From: Pachysolen tannophilus NRRL Y-2460
Lineage: Eukaryota > Ascomycota > Pichiomycetes > Alaninales > Pachysolenaceae
Length of the DNA: 64,000 nucleotides
Direction: 5' to 3'
Assembly: GCA_001661245.1 (NCBI GenBank)
Contig: KV454016.1
Span: forward strand, 540,853-604,852
Part shown: piece by piece, positions 1 through 14,095 of the stretch
How the letters are laid out: each line of letters opens with the position of its first letter
Numbering within the stretch: position 1 is the stretch's first letter
Position numbers and translations under genes: made by a program
The notes under the pieces: generated by a model
What the model was told of the DNA's origin: nothing
Databases searched by the model: none
Seen by the model: only the letters and a program-made list of their open reading frames with translations

Positions 1-321
1 TGTACTTTTATACTATCATTATTAATTGGGTCACAACACGACCCAATTTGGTCACTAAAAAATTTTTTTTGTTTTTTCATTTTCATTTTAACATAACTGA
101 AAAGAAATAAATACACAATTAACAACTATTCAACTTGAAATCAAATCAAATGATTAATAACTAAATTCTGAACAAGCAGAAAATAAAAAAAAAAAAAAAA
201 AAAAAAAAAATGAATTAAATAAATATAATTAGTAGCGCTTAATTGGTGGATTTTTGATTTTTATAGCTGCTAGTTTTTTTTTTTTTTTTTTTTTTTTTTT
301 TGTTGCTGTTTTGATACCTTG
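1..321. other. Left-edge intergenic DNA, no gene seen
   Basis: AT-rich DNA upstream of MET7. It holds a long A run near 185-210 and a long T run near 276-300, about 70 bp apart, which could in principle pair. No open frame or RNA gene is recognisable. It probably contains the MET7 promoter and the edge of an unseen upstream gene. Confidence 0.6.
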
Positions 322-1951
322 ATGAGTTTGGAGTCTGGTGAAAATTTGGATTTTAAAAGTCAACGATCAGATATGCGTTTACGCACTTATTCAGTATGTT
401 ATTTTCTTAAAAATGAAAGAAAATAGATGAATGATTTTAAAAAATTTCCTTTTCTTTTTTTTCTTTATTAAAATTTCTTGGATGATTGATTCAAACTAAC
501 AAATTTCAATTTTATAATAGGATGCTGTAAAAGCTTTAAATACGCTTCAATCAAATTTTGCTACAGTGGAAGCAATACGGAAATCAGGTAATAGGAAAAA
601 TGTTAAGACACTATTAGAAATGTATGAATGGACAAGGAGAATGGGGTATAAGGAAGAAGAATTTGATAAATTGAATATAATTCATGTTACTGGAACGAAG
701 GGGAAAGGATCTACTTGTTCTTTTGTTGAATCTATTATTTCTCAATATAAAGATGGTAAAAGAATAAGTAAGATTGGATTATATACATCTCCTCATTTAA
801 AATCAGTTAGAGAAAGAATTGTAATTAATGGGAAATCAATAAGTGAAGAATTATTTACAAAATATTTTTTTGAAGTATGGGATAGATTATCAACAACAGA
901 AAGTGATTTAAATGAATTTCCAGAATTAGGAACTGGTGTTAAACCTTTATATTTTAAATATTTGACCTTGTTAAGTTTCCATATCTTTATGAAAGAAGGT
1001 GTAAATACCGCTATTTATGAAGTTGGTGTTGGTGGTGAATTAGATTCAACAAATATTATTCATTGTCCAACTGCATGTGGAATTTCATCTTTAGGTATCG
1101 ATCATACTTTTATGCTTGGAAATACTATAGAAGAAATTGCTTGGAATAAAGCTGGAATTTTTAAAAAAGGAACTTCTGCATTTACAGTTCCACAAGTTCC
1201 AGAAGCAATAAAAGTTATAATAGATAGAGCTAAAGAGAAAGAAGTTAAATCTTTCCAAATAATTGAACCAAGATCAGATTTAAAAGAAATCAAATTAGGT
1301 ATTCCTGGTATTTTCCAAATTGGTAATGCTTCTTTAGCTTGTGCTTTAGCTTCTGCCCATTTAACAAAATTAGGCTTTGAAAATGTAGATATATCAACTA
1401 CATTACCTGCTGAATTTATCAAAGGTTTAGAAGAAACAACCTTGATGGGGAGATGTCAATTGATAAAAGAAGGTGATAACATTAATTGGTATATAGATGG
1501 TGCACATACAAAGGAAAGTGTTAAAGTTTCTGCAAATTGGTTCAAATCAGTCTCCAAGAGAAACAAGAGAGTGTTGATGTTCAACCAACAAACAAGAGAT
1601 TATGAGACATTGATCAAAATTTTATATAACAACGTCTATCCCGATATAACATTTGATCACGTTATATTCACTACAAATGTTACTTGGTCATCGGGAGATT
1701 ATTCTGCTGATTTGGTATCAATGAATACAAATAAAGATTCAGTTGATAAATTGGAAGTACAGAAAAACTTGGCTGAAATCTGGAATGAATTAGATAAAAA
1801 CAGTAGGAAACATATCTTTCATGATATTCAAACTTCTGTAAATTTTACAAGATCTTTGGAAGGACCAATCGATGTGTTTGTATGTGGCTCTTTGCATTTA
1901 GTTGGTGGTTTCTTGGTGGTATTAGACGGAGACAACAAACTACAAGCATGA
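322..1951 (+). CDS. MET7: Folylpolyglutamate synthase (Met7), two exons
   Basis: Adds glutamates to folates, which retains them in cytosol and mitochondria and supports methionine and one-carbon metabolism. Two exons: 322-393 and 521-1951, 500 aa. The 127-nt intron (394-520) has a GTATGT donor, an AACTAAC branch at 494-500 and an ATAG acceptor. Splicing joins ...LRTYS to DAVKALNTLQSNF, the usual start of the family; without exon 1 no ATG precedes this conserved stretch. The ATP-binding loop VTGTKGKGST lies at about residues 80-89, and a DGAHT motif sits in the C-terminal ligase domain. An alternative in-frame ATG at 373 could give a shorter form, so dual cytosolic and mitochondrial products are possible. 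Length is normal. No CTG codon was found in exon 2. The family call is firm; the exact start is slightly less so. Confidence 0.93.
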
Positions 1952-2201
1952 GATAATACAATACTTCAAACAAACTCGACATTTATAGATTTATAATCAA
2001 TTATTTAACTCCTTTATCAATCAATTTAACCAACCAATCTTTCTCTGTTTTGGTTCTAAACCAAATAATTTGGTCGTGTAAGAGGAAAAACATCCATTTG
2101 TAAAGCAACGTCTAATAAATTGAAAATATGAAACCGAATTGTTAAATAAAATCTATATAATATCTATAAAGATATATGAATAACTCTTCAATAATTGAGC
2201 T

Positions 2202-3776
2202 ATGATGACAGAGAGAAACAAGGAAATGAAGGAGGTTGAAGTTGATAAGAAGAAGGTTGTGGAAACCATTGCACCTAAAAAGGATGAGAAGGAGACTGCA
2301 ATGCTGGAACCGGAAAAAACAACAGATGAGTTGAAACTGACGAAAACACAAGAGTCTGATACAATTGATACGTCACGGCGTAAAAGAGGCCGAGAAGAAG
2401 ATGAAAATGAAGATGAAAATGAAGGTGAAGAGAAAGAGAAAGATACGAAAAGAGAAGGCAAGGATGCATTGGATAGCGAGAAGACAAAACCAATTGATGC
2501 TTCAGAAGAAGATTCACGTACCAAGCGTCCAAGGACAAATGATTCTAGTTCTACTGAGATAAAAATTACGAAAATTACCAATGGTAATACTAAAGACTCA
2601 TCAACAGAGGTGGAAAAAGCAACAAAGGATGAAGAAGAAGATAAAGAAGAAATTAGAGAAGACAAGGATATATTGGTTAATGAGAAGACAAAACCAATTG
2701 ATGCTTTAAAAGAAAATTCAAATTCCAAATGTCCAAATACAAGTGATTCTAGTTCTATTGAGACAAAAGTTACTAATGGTGATACTAATCACTCGTTAAA
2801 GGAGCTGGAAAAAGAAACAAAAAAGGATGATGAAAAAAATGAAAGTAAGGATATTTCTACCAATGGAACTAACAGTGCTTCTGTTAGTGCTTCTGAAGAG
2901 AAGCCAAAGTTTGTATTTGGTTCATCAACACCTTTTGGATCAACACCTGCTTTTTCCATGTTTAACAAGAAAAATATTTTTGATTCATCTGTGTCTGATG
3001 GGAAAGTTAAGGAAGCAGAAACAGATTCACTGTCGTCATCATCGTTTTTGTCAGCAGGAGGAGCGTCCGCAGAAGCAGGTGCTAAAAATTCAGTTTTTGG
3101 TTCTGTATCACCATCGGCTATTAAAGGAACATCTCTGTTTGGTGCCAATTCGAAATTTGGAAATGCATTTCAAGCAGCAATAAACAAAAAATCGATATTT
3201 GATAAGGAGGTTAAAACGGAGTCCAATGAAAAGGAAGCAGAGACGGGACAAGAACAGAAAAAAGATGAAGATGAAGAAGAAGATGAAGGTGCCGACAATG
3301 ATAAAGATGAAGATGAAGACAATAACAAAGATAAATCAACTAAATCAACTTTATACCAAAAGGTACATTTAGAAAAAAAACAAATTAGTACTGGGGAAGA
3401 AGAAGACGAATCTCTTTTCTCAACAAAACTGAAATTGTACTCTTTGGATTTGACAAACGTTCTGGAAGGATGGAAAGAAAGAGGTATTGGTATACTAAGG
3501 GTTAACAAGTTGAAAAATACTACTGAAAACATCAATTACAAGGCAAGAATTATCATGAGAGCAGACGTAATTTTGAAAGTTATACTAAATGTACCAATTA
3601 CTAAAAAATTTGAAATTTTTGAAGGAATGGAAAGTTCTTTAGCAAGTGAAAAATTCATTAGAATATCATCTATAGATGAAAATAAGAAACCTGTCCAATA
3701 TGCCATTAAAACCGCTAATGCTAACAATACGAAGGCATTATATAATTCCATCAAAAGTTTGATTCCAAAAGATTAG
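2202..3776 (+). CDS. YRB2: Ran-binding nuclear export cofactor Yrb2-like
   Basis: Predicted nuclear RanGTP-binding protein that helps Crm1-dependent export. 524 aa. Residues about 1-240 are a low-complexity, strongly charged tail with KRKRGR-type basic patches that look like nuclear localisation signals. Residues about 240-330 carry scattered FG motifs (FVFG, PFG, SVFG, SLFG, KFG). An acidic linker follows, then a C-terminal Ran-binding domain (about 385-524) with EGWKERGIGIL, RIIMRADVILKVILNV and SEKFIRI. This order and the domain sequence fit Yrb2 better than Nup2, which is longer and has many more FG repeats. It is clearly longer than the 327-aa S. cerevisiae protein because of the expanded N-terminal tail. 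A CTG codon at residue 410 falls where Ran-binding domains have the Ala of the AKL(Y/F) motif. The start is the first of two tandem ATGs. Confidence 0.85.
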   Translation: MMTERNKEMKEVEVDKKKVVETIAPKKDEKETAMLEPEKTTDELKLTKTQESDTIDTSRRKRGREEDENEDENEGEEKEKDTKREGKDALDSEKTKPIDASEEDSRTKRPRTNDSSSTEIKITKITNGNTKDSSTEVEKATKDEEEDKEEIREDKDILVNEKTKPIDALKENSNSKCPNTSDSSSIETKVTNGDTNHSLKELEKETKKDDEKNESKDISTNGTNSASVSASEEKPKFVFGSSTPFGSTPAFSMFNKKNIFDSSVSDGKVKEAETDSLSSSSFLSAGGASAEAGAKNSVFGSVSPSAIKGTSLFGANSKFGNAFQAAINKKSIFDKEVKTESNEKEAETGQEQKKDEDEEEDEGADNDKDEDEDNNKDKSTKSTLYQKVHLEKKQISTGEEEDESLFSTKLKLYSLDLTNVLEGWKERGIGILRVNKLKNTTENINYKARIIMRADVILKVILNVPITKKFEIFEGMESSLASEKFIRISSIDENKKPVQYAIKTANANNTKALYNSIKSLIPKD

Positions 3777-3913
3777 TTGAAGAAAAAAAAAAGAAAAACG
3801 AGAAGTTTACGTGTAGTTTTTTTATTTTCTTGTCTTGCTTTCTTGATTTATATATCTTCATTCCTGTAGTATTAAATATATTTTAATTTCCTTTACTTGT
3901 TATATATATCTTT

Positions 3914-4733
3914 TTATACAATAGTTTTTTTAAATGCAATGGTACAAATAGTTTGTCCCTTTACACCACCAAATTCGAAAGATGGATATTCAACACATTT
4001 CCATTTCTTGAATTCTTGTTCAGACTCAATAATTTTAACTAATTCATTTTCAGTAAAATTACAAGAACTGATAAGTAATATACCATCCTTGCGTAAAAGT
4101 CTTTTCACGTTGCTTGGATATAATTCTACGCCTAGCTTATCATCCTTATATCTTGAGTCGCTTAACGCAATAGCATCTAAAGTTCCTTTATCTAGCACAA
4201 CATCAAACTTATCTTCATCTTTTCCCATTTCAAAAATCAGCTCATCATCGTTCAATATGTCACATTTTTCGAAAACCATTTTATCATCACCATCATGCTG
4301 CTCTTTTAAAATTTCTTTACAAAAAGCAACTGAATTTTCACTATAATCTAAACCAACTAACTTTCCTTTAAAACCTTCCTCTCTAAGTGTGAAAATCAAA
4401 TGACCATTTCCTGTGCCCAAATCACAAATTTTGATATCCCCATTTTGCTTTCCCAACGAGTCCATATTATCAAATAAAAAATCAACCATTTTCAACTCGG
4501 CATCAGAGTCTGAAAACCAACATTCCCCAGTATCTTCTGGGTTCTCTTCAAAATTGGATTTTTCTAAAGCATAAAAGTCTTCCCAACTGTTATGATAATT
4601 ATATCAGTATTAGTATATTGAGTTAAAATAGACCAACAAAAAAAAAAAAAAAAAAAGCAAAAGTGAAAAGTTCTTACTATTTCTTCGTCCCCAACTTTGA
4701 AGGGTTCAATCTAGTCGTGTCATCCTCACTCAT
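3914..4733 (-). CDS. EFM4: eEF1A lysine methyltransferase Efm4, two exons
   Basis: SAM-dependent methyltransferase of the Efm4/METTL10 family, which methylates a lysine of elongation factor eEF1A in the cytosol. Exon 1 is 4678-4733 and exon 2 is 3914-4586, giving 242 aa. The 91-nt intron (4587-4677) has GTAAGA, branch TACTAAT (4609-4615) and an ACAG acceptor. Splicing splits a Tyr codon and restores LNPSKLGTKKYWEDFYALEK, the family's N-terminal signature, followed by DTGECWFSDSDAE. The SAM-binding motif I, CDLGTGNG, is at about residues 73-80, and VLDKGTLDA is the family's later motif. Its 3' end faces YRB2 in a convergent arrangement. The length matches the family. Confidence 0.9.
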
Positions 4734-4985
4734 GGCCAATAGAAGCAGCTCAGTCGATAATATTGTAGACTTTATCGAGTTTATCTGTGTATATTTGAAG
4801 AGAGAAAGACTTTGTAAGATTTGAAAATTTTACTTTTTACGTTGAAAAAAAATTATATATATAAAGAAAAATATTTAGGTGATAGTAATTAAGAGATGGT
4901 GATAATGATAAATTATATTTATATTTTTATATATCAAAGAGAAGTGTTTTAAATAAAAGAGAAAAGACTGGAATTCAAAAAGTTT

Positions 4986-8470
<3,485 letters not shown>

Positions 8471-9211
8471 ATGGCAAAGTTGAGCTATTTACCAGGTAAG
8501 ATGAAATTTCCTACTTTTTTATTCTTTTTTATTATTACTATTTGAGTTTTGAATTTTGAATAATTGCTAACATGTTTTTTTTTACTTTATTGTTTTAGCA
8601 CTTGAGGATGCCAATGCGTAAGTTATTCAATTTTTTTTTCTTTTTTTTTTTCATAAAAAAAAGTTTATGGCTTTGCTAATATAAAACTTTAGTCCGCTTT
8701 CAGATAAGCAATTGGAAATACTAGAAGAACAAGTTGAATCTGAGATGCCAAATCCTTCTATTCAATCTCAATTCAATTATGCTTGGGGATTAATCAAATG
8801 TTCAAGTAAAAAACAAAATAAGAAAGGTATTGATTTATTGGTGGATATTTTCAAAAATTGTCCTCAAAGAAGAAGAGAATGTTTATACTATTTAAGTGTT
8901 GGATGCTTGAAAATAAATGATTTAAGTGAAGCCAAACGGTATATCGATGCATTGGTCAACCATGAGCCTGATAACTTACAAGCCGCACAATTGCAGAGAG
9001 TAGTTGAAGATAAAATCGCTAAAGGTAAGTACCAAATTTGTTCAAAATACATATATGATCTTGGAATATAACTAACCATAACTTTTTTAAAAAAAATTTT
9101 TTTATTTTTTATTTTTTTACAGATGGAATGGTAGGAGTCGCTGTAGTAAGTGGAGTGGTTGGTGTTGGAGCTGCTGCTCTAGCATTTTTCTTGAGGAATA
9201 AAAAACGTTAA
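8471..9211 (+). CDS. FIS1: Mitochondrial fission protein Fis1, four exons
   Basis: Tail-anchored outer-membrane receptor that recruits the Dnm1 fission machinery to mitochondria and peroxisomes. Four exons: 8471-8495, 8599-8617 (19 nt), 8693-9024 and 9123-9211, giving 154 aa, the family's usual size. Introns are 103, 75 and 98 nt. All start GTAAG, have branch points TGCTAAC (8565-8571), TGCTAAT (8674-8680) and AACTAAC (9070-9076), and end in TAG or CAG. Splicing yields MAKLSYLPALEDANAPLSDKQ, then the TPR-like core, then a C-terminal membrane helix (VGVAVVSGVVGVGAAALAFF) with basic tail LRNKKR. Unspliced exon 3 reads into a stop soon after 9024 and would lack the tail anchor, so splicing is required for function. 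Confidence 0.94.
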
Positions 9212-9934
9212 AAAAAAAAAAAAAAAATAAAACAATATATATATATATACATCATTATCATTATTATCATTAATATTATTAGTATATAAGGTAGTTCCAT
9301 AAATATCAAATCTTAGGTTTAATCGTCTTGCGTTTTATCACGAAACAAACAAAAGAAGAATAGTATAGTAGTATGTTTTTACCCCGTGTTGTATGTGTGA
9401 TAAGATGGAACAATTTTTCAGCGGCTCATAGTTTTAATAGTAGTTTCCGGCTTCAGAAAAGTATCATCCGGCAACAAAACGCTTGGTTAAATTAGTATTT
9501 CTTTATTCGTTGGTGGCTTTAACACTACATTATAAAACGCAGCAGAAGTACCAGAAGTACCAGAAGTACCGTTCTACTGTACCGTGCTACTGCACTTCGG
9601 CTGCCGGAAGTACCAGAAACGAGGGGGAGGGGAAAATAAAATAAAAGAAATCGCGATATAATAATAATAAGAAGAAGAAGAGGAAGCAGTAGGAAAGAAA
9701 ATAAATATTTCGGAACTATCTATACTGGATGATGCTAATATTCTATGAATTTTAATTCTATTTCCTATTCCTATTCCTTTTTTTTATTTTAATTATAATT
9801 TCTCTTTGCACGCTCTTACCGTTCTTTTCTCGGTTTTGTTTTAATTTGACCTACTAAGCTTCTTTCTTTTGCCTCTTTTATTGATTTAAAAATCTAGAAT
9901 TAATTTTTAGTGCGAAAAGCACGCGAAAAAAAAC

Positions 9935-9973
<39 letters not shown>

Positions 9974-10513
9974 TGGTAAAAAGAAAGAAAAAAAAAAAGA
10001 AAACGAGAATTTCTATTTTCTATTTCCATCAGCGGTTAATATATATAAAACTATAATTTACTATTAATATTTGTATTTATCATTCTTTTAAAATAAATAA
10101 AATATACATCATTAATTTTTAATAATCAAACCAATAGATTCATTCGTTTTTGAAAATAATATACCCTGTGTTTGCTGAATTCATTCATTTTTTTTTCCTA
10201 TTTTTTTTCCCTTCTTTTTTGTTTTATAATTTTTCTTTTTCTTTGTTGAAAAATTAGATAAATTAAAAAGAAAATTTGTTATTATCTATTAATCTATTAA
10301 TCTGGTGTTTTTGGGTTTTATTTTATTCGGGTTGTTACAGTTGAGCCTTTTATAATTTTCTTGTTTGTTTTTCTTTTGACTTTTTTTTTTTCAATAGTTT
10401 AACTTGTTATTGGATTTATATTATGTGCCTATAATTAAGTTTGGTGTTTTACAAAGAGAAATAAATATATTACAACAAAAATCAAAAAATACAAAAAAAA
10501 ACGAAAAAGAAGA
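9212..10513. promoter_or_regulatory. Long intergenic region upstream of the WSC-type gene
   Basis: 1.3 kb with no credible gene. It contains a 9-bp tandem repeat (CAGAAGTAC, about three copies, 9543-9570) followed by partial and inverted copies to about 9617. A very long A run lies at about 9937-9969. ACGCGAAAA at 9921-9929 combines the MCB core (ACGCG) and the SCB core (CGCGAAAA) of yeast G1 transcription factors. Long promoters are typical of cell-wall sensor genes. Regulatory assignments are inferred from motif identity only. Confidence 0.4.
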
Positions 10514-11578
10514 ATGCGTCCTATAATTTATTGTGAAGTTAAGATAATACTAATTGCGGCGATAGCGTCTTTTTTAATTGTTAGAGTTAATGGAGAAACA
10601 TCATTGGGTTGTTTTTCTTCTATAAGTTCATCAGCTGTATCAAAGGGTTCATATACATATCAATCTTCATTATATTGTTCTGAAGAATGTTCATCATATA
10701 GTTATTTTGCATTGTTCAACGGAAGTTATTGTTATTGTTTAAGTTCAAGTCCCGATAGTTCGGATACTTCAAATGATTGTGATGTAAGTTGTGTTGGATA
10801 CCCAGATGAGACCTGTGGTGGAACTGATAGTTATGACGTTTATTCAACGGGTTCGAGTAGTTCGTCTTCTGATGATTCATCAAGTTCTTCCACATCGCTG
10901 TCTTCAAGTTCTTCATCTACATCAAGTACATCAACCTCATCTACATCATCATCATCTTCTTCTTCTTCATCAAGTTCAAGTTCAAGTTCAAGTTCGAGTT
11001 CAAGTTCAAGTACAACACTGGCACTGGCACTGGCTTCTTCCTCATCATCACAATCTTCATCAACAATAACACTGGCTACAACTTCAGCTACTTCAGATTC
11101 AAATTATGTATTAACAACACAAACAGGAGATGGAGCTTCTTCAGTGGTCACCATAACAGAAACCCCATCATCAACTTCGTCGCTGGATAGTTCTTCTAAA
11201 TCGAGTTCAAGTTCTTCATCATCAGGCACAAGCAAAGGTGCAATAATAGGTGGTGCTGTTGGTGGTGTTGTTGGTGGAGCAATATTAGTTGGTCTCTTCA
11301 TTTTCTTTATATTATGGAGAAGACGTAGTACTGTTGATGAAGATGACTTTTCTCAGGAAGACAAGATGTTTGTTGATGATGCTATGTACGATGAAGCGAT
11401 AAAAAGAAATAAGCCTGTGAATCCTTTTGAAAGTTCTGCAGATTTTAATATGAATATGGATCAACGGTTAAACCCAATAGAGTTGGGAAGGAGAAGGTTA
11501 AGTGAGGGATCATTGGCAGACAATGCGGATTATAGCAGGAAAATATTAAGAGTAGCAAACCCTGATGATAATATCTGA
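10514..11578 (+). CDS. WSC-domain cell-wall integrity sensor
   Basis: Predicted plasma-membrane mechanosensor that signals through Rho1-Pkc1 when the wall is stressed. 354 aa. Residues about 12-27 form a signal peptide (LIAAIASFLIVRVNG). A Cys-rich WSC domain spans about 30-115, with Cys in LGCFSS, YCSEECSSY, YCYCL, CDVSCVG and ETCGG. It is followed by a Ser/Thr-rich stalk to about 240 that would be O-mannosylated, one transmembrane helix at about 242-268, and a cytoplasmic tail starting WRRRS. The tail holds short acidic patches and ends PDDNI. The architecture is that of Wsc1/2/3; I cannot say which paralogue. The stalk is unusually rich in CTG codons for this window, including three of the form CTG-GCA/GCT in a row near 11020-11035. 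Confidence 0.88.
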   Translation: MRPIIYCEVKIILIAAIASFLIVRVNGETSLGCFSSISSSAVSKGSYTYQSSLYCSEECSSYSYFALFNGSYCYCLSSSPDSSDTSNDCDVSCVGYPDETCGGTDSYDVYSTGSSSSSSDDSSSSSTSLSSSSSSTSSTSTSSTSSSSSSSSSSSSSSSSSSSSSSTTLALALASSSSSQSSSTITLATTSATSDSNYVLTTQTGDGASSVVTITETPSSTSSLDSSSKSSSSSSSSGTSKGAIIGGAVGGVVGGAILVGLFIFFILWRRRSTVDEDDFSQEDKMFVDDAMYDEAIKRNKPVNPFESSADFNMNMDQRLNPIELGRRRLSEGSLADNADYSRKILRVANPDDNI

Positions 11579-12358
11579 ACAACGAAAAAGAAGAAAATCA
11601 AAGAAAAAAAGAAAAAAAAAAGAAAAATTGAAATAAATATATATATATATATATATAAGGTATATAACAGAAAAGTAAAAGGTATAAATTTAAAAAAAAA
11701 ATAATAGTTTATTATATTATTTTTCTTGTTCTGTTTTAAGGAAAAAAAAAAATAATTAAAGATAAAATAAAAAAAACACAACCCATTTTTGTAAATTATA
11801 GAAACAATTGTTGTGTTGTGTTGTGTTGTTTTCTTAGTTTTTCATTTTGTACTTACTTATTATTTATCGATGATGTTATTTTTCATTTTTTTTTACTTTT
11901 TCAGTTTTTAAAAAAATTGTTTTTTAAAATCCGTTTCCGTTGCCTATTTAGGAAAACTGTAGAATAACTTCCTCATTCGGTACTTTTTTTATAACCTTTC
12001 CGTTTTTGGCCATTTTTATTTTGTTTTTTGTTTTTTTAAAAATGCTTTTTAATATTGCTTTTAAAAACGCATACGATTTTGTATTTAATATACAATTGTC
12101 GTAAGATAGCATACAATTCTATATATATTATTATTATTATTATTATTATTAATATTAATATTATTATTTATCAAATATTATTGCTATTATTAAAGAATTA
12201 TTTTTCAATCATTATAGCTATTTATTTATTTATTGTTTTTAATTATTATTCTTATTAATAGTTTGATAATTTTGAATGGTTAATAGCTCGAGTAATTTGA
12301 ATTACTTACTTGAATACAATTTTATTAATAATATTTTATTAAATATATATATTTAATT
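11579..12358. other. Intergenic DNA, low complexity
   Basis: 780 bp of A/T-rich sequence between two genes on the same strand. It contains a TGTTG tandem repeat at about 11808-11830 and TAT/ATT microsatellite stretches at about 12121-12180. Apparent open frames encode only Ile/Asn/Tyr/Leu low-complexity peptides and lack homology signals. No RNA gene was recognised. Confidence 0.55.
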
Positions 12359-14095
12359 ATGTCTCATGCAATTACGGTTCCGGAAGACGAAAAAGAATTT
12401 TATACACAATTATCAGAAATTAGAAATTATCTTTCTATTTTGAAAAAAGATCATAAAAATTTTTTAAAATCTTCTGTTATTTCAGAAATTTATAATAAAG
12501 TTATAAGAATTGTTAAAAAATTGGATAATCAAAGACTTTCAAAATTTCCAACAGAAACTGTTAGACAACCACCTCAACCGAATAGTTTAGATTATCTTAT
12601 AGATGATATTTTCCAATTATTATCATTATGTTTTATGGCTGTTGGTTTGACAAAGACAGCTCCAGCAACTTATGCTTCATTATCAACGGTTCAAAGATTA
12701 TTGGAACATTTGGATGAAAGTGGTGTTTATACAAATTTAGAACTTAATCCTATTCGTGAAAGGTTACAAGAAATTAGAAATATTATTAATATGGATTATG
12801 CAGAATTGGAAGATACAGAACAAGATTTACAAGGTGTAAGACATGAAGATAATGGATTTGATGATGATGAAGTATTTGTAGCTCAACAACAAAAAGATGG
12901 AACAGAAATTGTATTGGCTAAAAAAGATGAAAATAAATTATTAAGAAATAAATTAACTAAATGTGAAAGAAAACTTGATCTGTTAGTTAATAAAATTAAT
13001 TCAATCCCAGAAAATTTACAACATATTTTAACTGAATTAATTACAATTAGAAGAACTTTAATGAATTTAATTACAAGAGCAGAAAATTTTGATCCTAAAG
13101 ATTTAGAAAATTTAAGAAAAGAATTATCTAAAATTGAAAATTCAAAAGAATTGATTGATTATATTAGTAGTAGTACTTCTGAAACTTCTGAAGGGGGTTC
13201 AACAAAAAATCAAGTTTTAATTAATGGATTATTAGATGATTGTCATAATTTAATAAGTGATTTATTAGCAAATAATGTTGAAAAAGTTGATGCTTCTTTA
13301 AAACCATTATATAATCAACTAATAGAATTAAAGACAAATTTAGAAAATTTATTTGTTACTTGGCGTTGGACTTTAAGAGCAACTGATTTATTTTCATATC
13401 AAAAAACACTTCAAGATATTGATAATCGTAGGAAAAATGGATTTTTCGTTAATCCAGAAGGTGAATGTCCTGCAAAAGGTCAAGATATCTTGCTTTATTT
13501 ACTTCGAAGATGTTATGCAATCATTTATAAATTATTGGAAAGTTCAGAACCTGTTTCTGAAGCCCTTCAACCAATTCATAATCAATTATCTACTGTGAGA
13601 AGATGTCTCTTGGATGTAAAACGTATGGGTGGTATATCATCAATTAGAGAATTATATCCATATCAGATGAAATTGGCTAGTGTTGATAATTTAAGAGAAG
13701 ATGGGAAATTTATGGTTGATGAACAAATCCCTGAAGGCCAAGGAACTTTAAATGCATTATTAGCTGAATGTTTTGATATTGTACATGAGTTGAAAATAGA
13801 ATATTATGAAAATGAAGAAAATAAAAAAGGTGAAGATGAGGATGATATTGCCGCTGAAGATGACAACTATGTGATAGAAACTACAAAATCTGGATCTCTG
13901 GATCGTCAAAATGACGATGATGATGACGACGATGACGAAAACGATGCTGTAAATGACGTCGAAGGTGACGGCGATGGCGATGGAAACTATTACAGGGACT
14001 TTACGGACGACGGTTATGACTCTAACTTACCTAGCTACGCTGCTAGTGTTAATGAAAGTGAGATTCCTACTGATGTAGAAAGATCAAAAAAATAA
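12359..14095 (+). CDS. CUB1: UPF0662 (DUF2408) protein, Cub1/YPL260W-like
   Basis: 578 aa, similar to the conserved fungal UPF0662/DUF2408 family typified by S. cerevisiae YPL260W. The biochemical role of the family is not settled; it has been linked to DNA repair and proteasome function. The sequence shows two related helical halves. One lies at about residues 10-155 (FYTQLSEIRNYLSIL, NSLDYLIDDIFQLLSLCF, LNPIRERLQEIRNI) and another at about 210-480. The second half contains NQLIELKTNLENLFVTWRW, GECPAKGQDIL, LQPIHNQLSTVRRCLLD and RELYPYQMKLASVD. The C-terminal 90 residues are acidic, with an Asp run encoded by GAT/GAC repeats near 13905-13940, and are likely disordered. The ATG at 12359 directly precedes the conserved region. 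The family call is confident; the gene symbol less so. Confidence 0.75.
   Translation: MSHAITVPEDEKEFYTQLSEIRNYLSILKKDHKNFLKSSVISEIYNKVIRIVKKLDNQRLSKFPTETVRQPPQPNSLDYLIDDIFQLLSLCFMAVGLTKTAPATYASLSTVQRLLEHLDESGVYTNLELNPIRERLQEIRNIINMDYAELEDTEQDLQGVRHEDNGFDDDEVFVAQQQKDGTEIVLAKKDENKLLRNKLTKCERKLDLLVNKINSIPENLQHILTELITIRRTLMNLITRAENFDPKDLENLRKELSKIENSKELIDYISSSTSETSEGGSTKNQVLINGLLDDCHNLISDLLANNVEKVDASLKPLYNQLIELKTNLENLFVTWRWTLRATDLFSYQKTLQDIDNRRKNGFFVNPEGECPAKGQDILLYLLRRCYAIIYKLLESSEPVSEALQPIHNQLSTVRRCLLDVKRMGGISSIRELYPYQMKLASVDNLREDGKFMVDEQIPEGQGTLNALLAECFDIVHELKIEYYENEENKKGEDEDDIAAEDDNYVIETTKSGSLDRQNDDDDDDDDENDAVNDVEGDGDGDGNYYRDFTDDGYDSNLPSYAASVNESEIPTDVERSKK

Noticed and set aside
184-300. Facing poly-A and poly-T tracts as a stable hairpin with a function
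   Set aside because: Long A and T homopolymers are common across the window, so pairing here is probably incidental; tract lengths may also be unreliable in the assembly.
10514-11578. Flocculin or adhesin identity for the Ser-rich membrane protein
   Set aside because: The Cys pattern, single transmembrane helix and cytoplasmic tail match WSC sensors; no GPI signal or tandem adhesin repeats are present.
12055-12258. 67-codon Ile/Asn/Tyr-rich frame
   Set aside because: It is a translation of ATT/TAT microsatellite sequence, not a protein.
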